A stretch of 37,886 nt of DNA from JBBAAW01 sp041658075 (GTDB taxonomy: Bacteria; Patescibacteriota; WWE3; UBA101185; UBA10185), in contig JBBAAW010000008.1 in the NCBI GenBank assembly GCA_041658075.1, forward strand, positions 1 through 37,886, written 5' to 3'. Both the position numbers and the translations under genes were made by a program. Below the pieces are notes generated by a model. It was given only the letters and a program-made list of their open reading frames with translations, made no database searches and had not been told where the DNA came from. Shown here piece by piece: positions 25,688 to 33,044 of the stretch (its first letter is position 1; each line of letters starts with the position of its first letter).

Positions 25688-27361
25688 ATGTCAGCAAAAC
25701 AAATAGTATATGGCGACCAAGCAAGAAAAAAGCTCATGGATGGCATTAACAAGCTTTCCAGAGCCGTAGCCACAACACTTGGTCCTAAAGGAAGAAATGT
25801 GGCGTTGGATAAATCGTGGGGGGCTGCGCAAGTGGTTCACGATGGTGTTACGGTAGCAAAAGAGATAGAGCTTACCGACAAATTTGAGAATATGGGTGCA
25901 CAGTTGGTTAGACAAGCTGCGGAAAAAACCAATGATGTTGCGGGTGACGGAACTACAACCGCTACAGTGCTTGCTCAAGCGATCGTGGAGGAGGGGTTAA
26001 GAAATATCTCCGCGGGCGCTAATCCAATGATGCTTAGGGGTGGGCTGGAAAAAGGGTTGGATTTGGTAGTGAAAGAAATTGAAAGGTTGTCCAAAAAAAT
26101 AACTACCAAAGAGGAAAAAGCCCAAGTGGCCACAATTGCTGCTCAAAATGTGGAAATTGGTAATTTAATTGCCGAAGCCATGGAAAAAGTGGGTAAAGAC
26201 GGTGTTATCACCGTAGAGGAGTCAAAGGGACTTCAAATGGAGTTGGAATACAAAGATGGTATGCAGTTTGACAAAGGTTTTGCGTCGCCATACTTTGTAA
26301 CCAATGCCGACAAAATGGAAGCAGAAATCGAATCACCTTATATTTTGGTTACCGACACAAAAATCACCAGCATTCAGGATCTTTTGCCCTTGTTGGAAGG
26401 TTTTGTTAAGGTGTCAAAAAATCTAGTAATTATTGCCGACGATATTGAAGGCGAGGCTTTGGCTACGCTTGTCGTTAACAAGATTCGCGGAACGTTTAAC
26501 GCTTTAGCGGTTAAAGCTCCGGGTTTTGGTGACAGAAGAAAAGAAGTGCTGGCAGACATTGCGGCTTTAACGGGTGCCACTGTGATTTCGGAAGAGCTTG
26601 GTAGAAAGCTTGACTCTACAAAAGTTGAAGATTTAGGTAAGGCCGATAGGGTTATTGCCGACAAGGATAATACAACCATTGTGGGGGGAAAGGGTGATAA
26701 AAAGAAAATTGCCGACAGAATTGCCCAGATTCAAACCCAAATGGGTAAGACAGACTCCAATTACGATAAAGAAAAATTCCAGGAACGCTTAGCTAAGCTT
26801 TCCGGTGGAGTAGCGGTTTTGCAGGTTGGTGCGGCTACCGAGACTGAGCTTAAAGAGAAAAAGTTGCGTGTTGAGGATGCAGTTAATGCTACCAAAGCGG
26901 CTGTGGAAGAAGGTATTGTTCCAGGTGGAGGTGTGGCGTTTTTGCGAGCCCGCAAGGTTTTGGAGGGTACCAAGGCAGAGGGTGAGGAGGCTACCGCACT
27001 TAAGATTTTGCACGCAGCGCTGGAAAAACCAATAAGAATGATTGTGCAGAATGCCGGCGTGGATGCGGGCATGATTTTGGGCGAGCTTGAGCGACTTCAA
27101 AAGGAAAAGAATGACCAAAATCTTGGTTACAATGTGGTCAAAATGGAGTATGGCGATATGGTAAAAGACGGAATTATTGATCCTGCCAAAGTGGCCAGAA
27201 GCGCGCTTCAAAACGCCGTTTCTGTGGCCATTATGGTTCTTACCACGGAGTGTTTAGTGGCAGAAGCTCCTAAAAAGGAAGAACCAATGCCCGGAGGCGG
27301 TATGGGTGGCGCCGGAATGGGAGGCATGGGAGGAATGGGCGGAGACATGGGCGACTACTAA
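25688..27361 (+). CDS. groEL: Chaperonin GroEL
   Basis: A 557-aa Hsp60 that folds proteins in an ATP-driven double ring. Nucleotide-site markers are TTLGPKGRN near residue 30, the VAGDGTTTATVLAQ block near 85-100 and GGGVAFLRA near 415. The C-terminus has the GGM-rich tail (GMGGMGGMGG) that lines the cavity. Length and order are standard. An AAAGGAG site precedes the ATG, and a strong hairpin terminator follows. Confidence 0.98.
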   Translation: MSAKQIVYGDQARKKLMDGINKLSRAVATTLGPKGRNVALDKSWGAAQVVHDGVTVAKEIELTDKFENMGAQLVRQAAEKTNDVAGDGTTTATVLAQAIVEEGLRNISAGANPMMLRGGLEKGLDLVVKEIERLSKKITTKEEKAQVATIAAQNVEIGNLIAEAMEKVGKDGVITVEESKGLQMELEYKDGMQFDKGFASPYFVTNADKMEAEIESPYILVTDTKITSIQDLLPLLEGFVKVSKNLVIIADDIEGEALATLVVNKIRGTFNALAVKAPGFGDRRKEVLADIAALTGATVISEELGRKLDSTKVEDLGKADRVIADKDNTTIVGGKGDKKKIADRIAQIQTQMGKTDSNYDKEKFQERLAKLSGGVAVLQVGAATETELKEKKLRVEDAVNATKAAVEEGIVPGGGVAFLRARKVLEGTKAEGEEATALKILHAALEKPIRMIVQNAGVDAGMILGELERLQKEKNDQNLGYNVVKMEYGDMVKDGIIDPAKVARSALQNAVSVAIMVLTTECLVAEAPKKEEPMPGGGMGGAGMGGMGGMGGDMGDY

Positions 27362-27420
27362 ATTCTGCCGTCACCGCGACGGTTACTTCGTCATTGTGAA
27401 CATAGTAAAGCAATAAAAAG

Positions 27421-27453
27421 AGCCCCGAATTGAAATCTCGGGGCTTTCTGTTT
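27421..27453 (+). terminator. Rho-independent terminator of groESL
   Basis: AGCCCCGA (27421-27428) pairs perfectly with TCGGGGCT (27438-27445) around a 9-nt loop, followed by TTCTGTTT. An A-run before the stem gives some function on the other strand too. Confidence 0.85.
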
Positions 27454-27462
27454 GTGGACCGT
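27450..27462 (+). repeat. Imperfect copy of the tRNA-Ala 3' end (candidate att site)
   Basis: Matches 12 of 13 bases of 32942-32954, the minus-strand tRNA-Ala 3' end with its CCA. It is in direct orientation, just after the groESL terminator. The two copies bracket the accessory segment. No integrase gene lies between them. Confidence 0.5.
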
Positions 27463-27673
27463 AATAAGCGCTATTTCAGACCGTTTTAGTCACATAACGG
27501 ACGATTTGTCCAATATCATAATTGAGTCCCCACACAAAAAGAGGTTAAGTATTTCAGGTGAACTCCTCTATATGCATCTAGGTATAGTACGTGCATATTC
27601 GGGTTTCTTGCGTTGCGTAAATGCCACCATAACAACAAATAAACCTAGCTCATCTAATCTCCTCTAGCTTCTT
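27454..27673 (+). other. Non-coding gap holding a partial duplicate of the next gene's 3' end
   Basis: No convincing gene is seen; a 71-codon plus-strand frame here has no family features or ribosome site. CGTAATAAGCGCTATT (27460-27475) repeats 27688-27703, the 3' end of the AlbA_2 gene, with one mismatch. ATATGCA (27570-27576) and TGCATAT (27592-27598) form an inverted repeat. Confidence 0.5.
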
Positions 27674-29116
27674 CTAGTATTTGGGTTCGTAATAAGTGCT
27701 ATTAGAAGAACCCTTTAACGCAATCAATTCCATTTCAACCATCTTTTTTAAGTCAACATTTATAGTGGATCGCCCTACACCTTGAAAAAGGTTCGAGAAA
27801 AAGTCATTAATATTAGCCTTATTATTTTCCTGCAAATAATTCCATATCTTAATTTGTCTTTCATTTAGTCCCTTATAAAGGGCTCCTAGTAAGGTAACTT
27901 TAAAAGTATTTGACGAGTTTTTAAAAAGGGGTTCAACAAGACCATATTCAGCCATTCTCGCATACACCAGGTCAATACCCCTTCCAAATTCTTCCATATA
28001 GTCCAGTACGCGCATTATATTCGCAATTATTTCATTCCTGCTGTATTGGGAATCTTTTATGTTATCTATGGTTATGCCCGGAGGAAGTGTGCCTGCATTA
28101 GAAATCTCTATTCTATCAGAGAAAACAGCTATTTTTGTGTAAGTACCAGTGATTATGTAATCCCTATGAATTATTGCGTTGGCCACAACTTCCCGTAAAG
28201 CATCTTCTGGGTATTCATACTGTTCAACTCTTTTGGCTCCAACGATTTTAGCGCCATAATTGATAGTTCTTTTAATGAACATTAAGGATTCCTCAATTTG
28301 CATATCTAACGTACCGTACAATTCCTGTTGTGTAACAATGGAAGTTGAAGGGGATTTTCCAGCATATCTAACACACCTTGTGGTATAACGTTCTAATCCA
28401 AGAATTTCCTGCGGGTTTCCTTTCGAGAACATTAAGCATCCTGCAATGGTTGGAATAAAAGCACCGTTGGACGTTTCCGCAATTATTCCCAGATTCTTTA
28501 AAACTTTTTCTTTGACTTGCACATCTGGTACAGACCGACCCGTTCGTTCTGCGCTCTTTTCTATCAGCAACTTTATTTTTTCATCAGAAAGCATAGACAA
28601 GGTTGATGATTTAACAACTTTTCTATCATATCTATATTCTGGTGTATATCGTAAAAATGCTCGTAATTCTTCCTCAGTAATTAATCTATTAGTATTTCCA
28701 ATCCTTATGCAAGCACCCTTGTGCATACCCAAGTCTACGTTATAACAAGGCTTATTCTCCTTCTGAACTTCTGATAGCACTAATATTATCAGCGGAGCAC
28801 CTCTGATATCTAATACTTTTATACTGTATTCACCACAATTTCTGACTTTGTCACGCATGTATTCGGCGATCTTTTCCTGAATACGGTGTAAGTCTAAACC
28901 TCCAACTATTTTTATTGCACGACTGACCTTGGATTCCTCAACACCAAAAACAATAAGTCCTCCCGTAGGTGTATTAGAAAACGCAGTAATTGGACGCCAA
29001 AGATCTCCAGGTAAACCGCCTCTAGCATCTTTAAACTCAATGCAATCTAATTCTGTATTTCTTTCTACAGCTCCTTCTATTAATCTCTTGATTTTTTCAT
29101 CGGAATATTGATACAT
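27674..29116 (-). CDS. AlbA_2 (Schlafen AAA_4-type) and HATPase_c_4 regulator, RecG-like
   Basis: A 480-aa protein of the group often labelled ATP-dependent DNA helicase RecG-related or putative transcriptional regulator. The N-terminal AlbA_2 domain (about 15-150) shows ELDCIEFKDARGG and NTPTGGLIVFGVEE. The middle GHKL-type part (about 300-395) has REVVANAIIHRDY, IEISNAGTLPPG and FGRGIDLVY. The C-terminal winged-helix-like region (about 410-480) contains NERQIKIWNYLQENN. It is not a true RecG helicase. Such proteins are common in mobile and defence regions; the ligand or target is unknown. It begins the accessory segment next to the candidate att copy. Confidence 0.87.
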   Translation of the reverse strand: MYQYSDEKIKRLIEGAVERNTELDCIEFKDARGGLPGDLWRPITAFSNTPTGGLIVFGVEESKVSRAIKIVGGLDLHRIQEKIAEYMRDKVRNCGEYSIKVLDIRGAPLIILVLSEVQKENKPCYNVDLGMHKGACIRIGNTNRLITEEELRAFLRYTPEYRYDRKVVKSSTLSMLSDEKIKLLIEKSAERTGRSVPDVQVKEKVLKNLGIIAETSNGAFIPTIAGCLMFSKGNPQEILGLERYTTRCVRYAGKSPSTSIVTQQELYGTLDMQIEESLMFIKRTINYGAKIVGAKRVEQYEYPEDALREVVANAIIHRDYIITGTYTKIAVFSDRIEISNAGTLPPGITIDNIKDSQYSRNEIIANIMRVLDYMEEFGRGIDLVYARMAEYGLVEPLFKNSSNTFKVTLLGALYKGLNERQIKIWNYLQENNKANINDFFSNLFQGVGRSTINVDLKKMVEMELIALKGSSNSTYYEPKY

Positions 29117-29202
29117 ACGTTCGTATTATTACACAAGAATTGGAAAAAGCTACTCAAGGTGTCTAGTAACAGTAAAAAATAATATAATATTAAGAGTAAT
29201 AG

Positions 29203-29230
29203 TGGACTATTTGGGACTATGTTGGAGCTA
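29203..29230 (+). repeat. Phased GGA repeat, copy R1
   Basis: A diverged copy of the 28-30 bp element. It contains GTGGACTAT, TTGGGACTATGTTGGAG and GGA triplets at 29204, 29214 and 29224 (10-bp steps). It lacks the first TGG of the other copies. Confidence 0.6.
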
Positions 29231-29255
29231 AGTAAAGTGCTACAAATCATGAACT

Positions 29256-29308
29256 GAGCGCCGGCGGCAATGTGTAGTTTGAATGATCTACATTGCCGTC
29301 CGGCGCTC
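29256..29308. repeat. Long G+C-rich inverted repeat (hairpin)
   Basis: GAGCGCCGG (29256-29264) pairs with CCGGCGCTC (29300-29308); inside, CGGCAATG pairs with CATTGCCG and TAG with CTA, with a bulged T and a TG bulge. About 20 pairs enclose a 10-nt loop. There is no T-run on either side, so it is not a normal terminator. It lies downstream of the small ORF at 29369. Confidence 0.75.
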
Positions 29309-29368
29309 GTGTGCCTGCTCGTAAGCAGAGGGGCGGGTCTCTTTCACGGGCAGCAGGCGGTTAGCAGG

Positions 29369-29554
29369 CTACTTCTTTTTGGTCTCGGTGGGTGTAGTGG
29401 GTGTAATCGCACCCTTTGCTGGTTTCGTGCCGTGTTCCATCCAGCGTGTAGCCGCTTCTCCGAAATGTCCGGTGTCCTGGCGACTTGCGGTGTCGACGGA
29501 TTCGTGAAACGGCTGACCACTGGCATTCGTTACGGTTTTCGTCTTTACTGGCAT
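29369..29554 (-). CDS. Small G+C-rich ORF of unknown function, 61 aa
   Basis: A hydrophilic protein starting MPVKTKTVTNASGQPFHES and ending in a Thr/Pro/Lys-rich tail (TPTTPTETKKK). A GGGAG site (29564-29568) lies 9 nt before the ATG. The surrounding 300 nt are clearly richer in G+C than the neighbours, which suggests transfer. The frame extends upstream to 29647, but the extra 31 residues precede the ribosome site. No domain is recognised. The 114-codon frame on the other strand has Cys/Leu/Arg-rich, unnatural content and was rejected. Confidence 0.5.
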   Translation of the reverse strand: MPVKTKTVTNASGQPFHESVDTASRQDTGHFGEAATRWMEHGTKPAKGAITPTTPTETKKK

Positions 29555-29723
29555 TATTCCACTCTCCCTCGTCTCTGTTTGTTTTGGCCCCGCCCGACCG
29601 ATATTGGATATTAGTTGTAGTATGACAGACAAATGTTTATTATACAAATGGTTTAGAGTAGATTGGTTATAGGGCTATAAAGGACGGTATAGAGTATTCT
29701 TATGGATTCGAGGGGTGAAGACT

Positions 29724-29752
29724 GGTGGACCATTTGGGACTATGTTAGGACC
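29724..29752 (+). repeat. Phased GGA repeat, copy R2
   Basis: Begins GGTGGACCATTTGGGACTAT. GGA triplets stand at 29727, 29737 and 29748. GGTGGACC equals the reverse complement of the tRNA-Ala acceptor end. It lies at the 3' side of the first DUF4143 gene. Confidence 0.7.
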
Positions 29753-29772
29753 TCTGTTCTCTGTTTAATAGG

Positions 29773-30909
29773 TTATTTAAGAATAAAGTCCAGATAGTTA
29801 TCGCGGTTTATACATGAATACTCGGAGTCCTGGTAAGTTTCCTTCCACGATTTAGGCGCGCGCTTGACTTTGTTTCTCACCTTAAATTCAAAACCATACA
29901 ATTTGCCGCCCTTGTCTTCCACATAATCCAGTTCCGCTCCGGTGTAAGTTCGCCAAAAGTAGGTATTGGCAAAGTCCTGGTTATATGCCAAAAGCTTCAT
30001 TCTTTCCACAATAAGGAAATTTTCCCACAGAGCACCTAAGTCGTCCCGGCCTCTTAAAGGATTGAGGTTGTCAATTAGGATATTTCTGACTCCCAAGTCG
30101 TAAAAATATACCTTATCCATTTTAGTAATTTCTTTCCGCAGATTTCTGCTAAAACCCTTTAACCTAAAGATTACATACGATTTTTCCAACAAGTCGACGT
30201 ATCTTGACACAGTATCTTTGCTTATGCCAAGCGAGGTGCCGAGTTCGGACAGAGAAACCTGCGACCCTACTTGAAAGGCCAGAAGCTTAAGTAGGTCGCG
30301 AATTTTGGAAGAATTTTTTATTTCACCAAACTCAAGTAAATCCTTATACAAATACGCGTCTGACAAGTTTTGCAGATACTCTCTTTTTTGAGACTCGCCT
30401 TCTAATGAAAATATCTCCGGATATGACCCAAACATAAGTCGCTCTTCTAGGGCGTGATCAAGCTTCGGTCTGTTTTGGCTACCAGACAGTTCAAGAAAAG
30501 ATATGGGATACAAATGATACGTCCAGACCCTCCCCGTAAGAGGCTCGCTTATCTTACTTGCTAAATCCAAAGATGACGACCCGGTAACCAAAACCTTAAG
30601 CTCCGGCATATTATCAAGAATAATTTTTAATGCCAGGCCGATTTCCGGAATTCTTTGAGCTTCGTCAATAAAAAGCAGTTCGTAACCTTGTACCAGAGAC
30701 TTAATTTTTGCTAGATCTCTGCTGGAAAGTACATCTAAAAAACGACTTTGGTCACCGTTGATAGTTAATGTTTTAAGGTTCAGTGTGCCAATAAGATTAT
30801 TGGCTAGGGTGGTTTTTCCAACCTGCCTAGCTCCGTAAATTACAACCCCTTTGGTAGAGGAGGTTAGTTTTTGAGTTATTACGGCAGTTAAAGATCTTGG
30901 GATAATCAC
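29773..30909 (-). CDS. AAA_14/DUF4143 ATPase, first copy
   Basis: A 378-aa ATPase. Walker A is GARQVGKTT (26-34), Walker B LLFIDEA (78-84), and VLVTGSSSLDL is the sensor-like block, followed by EPLTGRVWTYHLYPISFLEL. The C-terminal DUF4143 part includes a winged-helix-like region (SLSELGTSLGISKDTVSRYVDLLE) and a nuclease-like end, FWRTYTGAELDYVE...YGFEFK. The family is abundant in CPR and archaeal genomes, often in variable regions; its job is not known. The GTG start is preceded by TATGCT at the leaderless spacing. It is bounded by repeats R2 and R3. Confidence 0.88.
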   Translation of the reverse strand: MIIPRSLTAVITQKLTSSTKGVVIYGARQVGKTTLANNLIGTLNLKTLTINGDQSRFLDVLSSRDLAKIKSLVQGYELLFIDEAQRIPEIGLALKIILDNMPELKVLVTGSSSLDLASKISEPLTGRVWTYHLYPISFLELSGSQNRPKLDHALEERLMFGSYPEIFSLEGESQKREYLQNLSDAYLYKDLLEFGEIKNSSKIRDLLKLLAFQVGSQVSLSELGTSLGISKDTVSRYVDLLEKSYVIFRLKGFSRNLRKEITKMDKVYFYDLGVRNILIDNLNPLRGRDDLGALWENFLIVERMKLLAYNQDFANTYFWRTYTGAELDYVEDKGGKLYGFEFKVRNKVKRAPKSWKETYQDSEYSCINRDNYLDFILK

Positions 30910-30937
30910 AATAAAAGCATATTAGCGCGAATTCCGA

Positions 30938-30950
30938 GGTTTGTCAAACC
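30938..30950. promoter_or_regulatory. Palindrome upstream of the DUF4143 gene (possible operator)
   Basis: GGTTTGTCAAACC is a perfect 6+1+6 palindrome. ATTAGCG also occurs around it on both strands (30921-30927 and 30985-30991 forward, 30959-30965 reverse). The position, about 30 bp before the GTG start, suits regulator binding. Confidence 0.35.
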
Positions 30951-31001
30951 CAATTAACGCTAATTCGGGCGGTCAGACAACGCAATTAGCGAAAAAAGGT
31001 T

Positions 31002-31030
31002 TGGTGGACCATCTGGAACTATGTTGGAAC
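31002..31030 (+). repeat. Phased GGA repeat, copy R3
   Basis: Begins TGGTGGACCATCTGGAACTA and ends GTTGGAAC. GGA triplets stand at 31006, 31015 and 31026. Nine of its first ten bases match the tRNA-Ala 3' end on the same strand. It lies between the DUF4143 gene and the 138-aa ORF. Confidence 0.7.
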
Positions 31031-31045
31031 TTATTGTCAGAGTGG

Positions 31046-31462
31046 TTACGTGGTAGTTTGAGTACTAAGGAACTCTTCAGGAGTGATATCTCGCGTATCG
31101 GATTGTGGGTCTTCTATCAACATATTTAGAGACTTTGCAATTTGAGTATAAACTTTAACAAAAGCATTCCAAAAGTTGGTTTCACTGTAGTTGTATAAGG
31201 TTGTCCAATATATTCCATCCGCATTCAAATTAAAGGATGGGGTAAAACGTCCCGTCAGTCCTTTCATGTCAGCCTGTGGTTTTGGACCAAAGGTTTCTTT
31301 GAGTTTCTCATCTTTGGGATTTGCTCTAAATGATATTACTTTGTTAGATTCCGGAAGAATAAAATCAATTATCACGTCGAAGTCACTATTTAATACATCT
31401 AAATCCGCAGTTGTTAAAACTTTGGGACTGTTTTTTCTGTACATTCCTATATCAACACTCAT
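31046..31462 (-). CDS. Hypothetical protein, 138 aa
   Basis: No family is recognised. It is soluble and slightly acidic, with a hydrophobic strand VIIDFILPESNKVISF (about 29-45), an aromatic part GIYWTTLYNYSETNFWNAF and a Thr-rich end. TATAAT (31469-31474) lies 6 nt before the ATG with no ribosome site, a clear leaderless pattern that supports a real gene. It lies between repeats R3 and R4. Confidence 0.65.
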   Translation of the reverse strand: MSVDIGMYRKNSPKVLTTADLDVLNSDFDVIIDFILPESNKVISFRANPKDEKLKETFGPKPQADMKGLTGRFTPSFNLNADGIYWTTLYNYSETNFWNAFVKVYTQIAKSLNMLIEDPQSDTRDITPEEFLSTQTTT

Positions 31463-31480
31463 ATGTTTATTATATCACTG

Positions 31481-31522
31481 TGGTGGAGTATAATGGAACT
31501 GGTAAGGAACTCCATTATTACC
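31481..31522 (+). repeat. Diverged phased GGA repeat (R4) and overlapping hairpin
   Basis: TGGTGGAGTATAATGGAACT starts the copy; GGA triplets stand at 31485, 31495 and 31506, the same 10 and 11 bp steps as R2. TAATGGA also pairs with TCCATTA downstream and GGAG with CTCC, making a hairpin. Confidence 0.5.
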
Positions 31523-31615
31523 TCCGGCGAGCTAATTTACATCTCGGCAATCTGCTAATTTAGCTGTTTCGTGTCTGTCGTAGTACAGCAAAGACTCAAA
31601 GCCTCTATCCTAAGG

Positions 31616-31661
31616 TTTTAGTACTAAAGAAGTTGACACCTCGGAGATTTTAGTACATAAT
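31616..31661 (+). promoter_or_regulatory. Promoter of the second DUF4143 gene with paired TTTTAGTAC sites
   Basis: TTGACA (31633-31638), a 17-nt spacer and CATAAT (31656-31661), then 6 nt to the GTG start: a leaderless promoter. TTTTAGTAC occurs at 31616-31624 and 31648-31656, 32 bp apart (about three helical turns), on either side of the -35 box. The first copy is part of TTTAGTACTAAA, a perfect palindrome. Confidence 0.65.
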
Positions 31662-31667
31662 GTGTGA

Positions 31668-32903
31668 GTGAAAATAACTAATGTGGTAGAAATAAACAAC
31701 CTTATACCTTTGAATTATATACAAAGAGACCTTCATGCCACTTTGTTTGACCACCTTAAGGAGCCTGAGGTAACAATACTCTATGGTGCGAGACAAGTAG
31801 GAAAGAGTTCGGAAATAGCAGTTTGCATAGAGAAGCTAATGCGGCAGGATGACACAAAAAACATATTCTACTTTAATTTAGATTTTCCAAGCCCAGATTT
31901 TAAAGACCCAGAAATTTTTCTTAACTCTGTTATTTCCCAGAGAAATAATGCTTACGATAGAATTTATGTCTTTATCGATGAGGCTCAAAGACTTTCTAAC
32001 GTTGGCCTGTTTATAAAGTACATTTACGACAAGCACCTAAACATTAAATTTGTTCTAACCGGATCGGCTTCATTAGATATTAAAGAAAGGATTAAAGAGC
32101 CTTTAACGGGCAGGAAACTCGAGTTTTTTCTGAGACCACTCTCATTGGGTGAAGTATTAAATCACCGTAAGATAGCAGCCCAAAATATTACAGGAAATTT
32201 TAGCCTTTTGCAGAAAATTCTTGAGGACTACTTAGTCTATGGTGGTTATCCAGCGGTTGTTGCAACGCTGGATTTAGGTAGAAAAAGACAACGCCTTCAG
32301 GAAATAGCGGATAGCTATATTCAACGTGATATCGGAGCTTTATTTAATTTAGAGAATTCATCTAATACCAAAATGGTGGTGAGTTTTTTGGCTGAGAGTA
32401 TAGGGAATTTATATAGTGTAGAAAATATCGCCAAACTTACGCAACTTTCTAAAACCGAAGTGCTTAAAAACATTGAGGCTTTAAAGAAGACTTTTGTAAT
32501 TTCAAATATTTACCCTTTTCATAAGAATAAAGCTAAGGAGCTGACCCACCGGCCAAAGATATATTTTAACGATTTGGGGATTAGAAATGCGGTCTTGAAC
32601 AAGCTAAGTGACAGTAACCTGATATTTGAAAAAGGGGTGCTTTTTGAAAACGCTGTAGCTATACAGTTGTTCGGGCTTTACGGTGAACAAAATGTAAAAT
32701 ATTGGAGAACAATTAACCAAACCGAGGTTGATTTTGTAATTGAGAAGTCCAGTAGCAGGCTTTGTGCGTACGAGGTTAAATATTCTTGGAAACTGGGGAA
32801 AACAGCAAAGAATTTAGATAGCTTTAAGAGAGAATACTCTATGATGTTGGACACCGTAAAAATTATTTCCAAAGATAATTATTGGGAGATTCTTGCACAT
32901 TAA
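31668..32903 (+). CDS. AAA_14/DUF4143 ATPase, second copy
   Basis: A 411-aa relative of the protein at 29773. Walker A is GARQVGKSS (40-48), Walker B VFIDEA (101-106), then VLTGSASLDIKERIKEPLTG. The DUF4143 part has a winged-helix-like segment (IAKLTQLSKTEVLKNIEALK) and ends with YWRTINQTEVDFVIEK and AYEVKYSW, a nuclease-like pattern. The two copies are too different to be a recent duplication. The GTG start sits at the predicted transcription start of a strong promoter. Function is unknown. Confidence 0.88.
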   Translation: MKITNVVEINNLIPLNYIQRDLHATLFDHLKEPEVTILYGARQVGKSSEIAVCIEKLMRQDDTKNIFYFNLDFPSPDFKDPEIFLNSVISQRNNAYDRIYVFIDEAQRLSNVGLFIKYIYDKHLNIKFVLTGSASLDIKERIKEPLTGRKLEFFLRPLSLGEVLNHRKIAAQNITGNFSLLQKILEDYLVYGGYPAVVATLDLGRKRQRLQEIADSYIQRDIGALFNLENSSNTKMVVSFLAESIGNLYSVENIAKLTQLSKTEVLKNIEALKKTFVISNIYPFHKNKAKELTHRPKIYFNDLGIRNAVLNKLSDSNLIFEKGVLFENAVAIQLFGLYGEQNVKYWRTINQTEVDFVIEKSSSRLCAYEVKYSWKLGKTAKNLDSFKREYSMMLDTVKIISKDNYWEILAH

Positions 32904-32943
32904 TTAAAGTAGTTAGTTGGCTCAAAGTTCTATGTGACAAGGT

Positions 32944-33019
32944 TGGTGGACCGTGGCGGAATCGAACCGCCGATCTCTGCAATGCGAATGCAGCGCTCTA
33001 CCAACTGAGCTAACGGCCC
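32944..33019 (-). tRNA. tRNA-Ala (anticodon CGC), CCA encoded
   Basis: A 76-nt cloverleaf. The acceptor GGGCCGT pairs with ACGGTCC and includes the G3-U70 pair that marks alanine tRNAs; discriminator A and CCA follow. The anticodon loop is TTCGCAT (CGC). Its 3' end faces the accessory segment, the usual side for element insertion. Confidence 0.96.
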
Positions 33020-33044
33020 TTGCGACGGTGTAATTATATACTAT

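Noticed and set aside
26374..27211. Long minus-strand frames opposite groEL
   Set aside because: They are shadows of the strongly biased groEL coding sequence.
27452..27667. 71-codon plus-strand frame after groEL
   Set aside because: It starts inside the terminator region and has no ribosome site or family features.
29256..29308. Rho-independent terminator
   Set aside because: The stem is strong but neither strand has a T-run after it.
29270..29614. 114-codon plus-strand frame
   Set aside because: Its residue content is unlike real proteins and there is no ribosome site; the opposite-strand 61-aa ORF has one.
29203..31510. Integron attC sites
   Set aside because: The repeats lack the paired core sites (RYYYAAC and GTTRRRY) in the right layout and no integron integrase is present; likeness is limited to position between cassettes.
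27450..32954. Integrase, transposase or CRISPR array in the accessory segment
   Set aside because: None of the encoded proteins has recombinase or Cas motifs, and the four repeats are spaced hundreds of bases apart with genes between, not as a CRISPR array.
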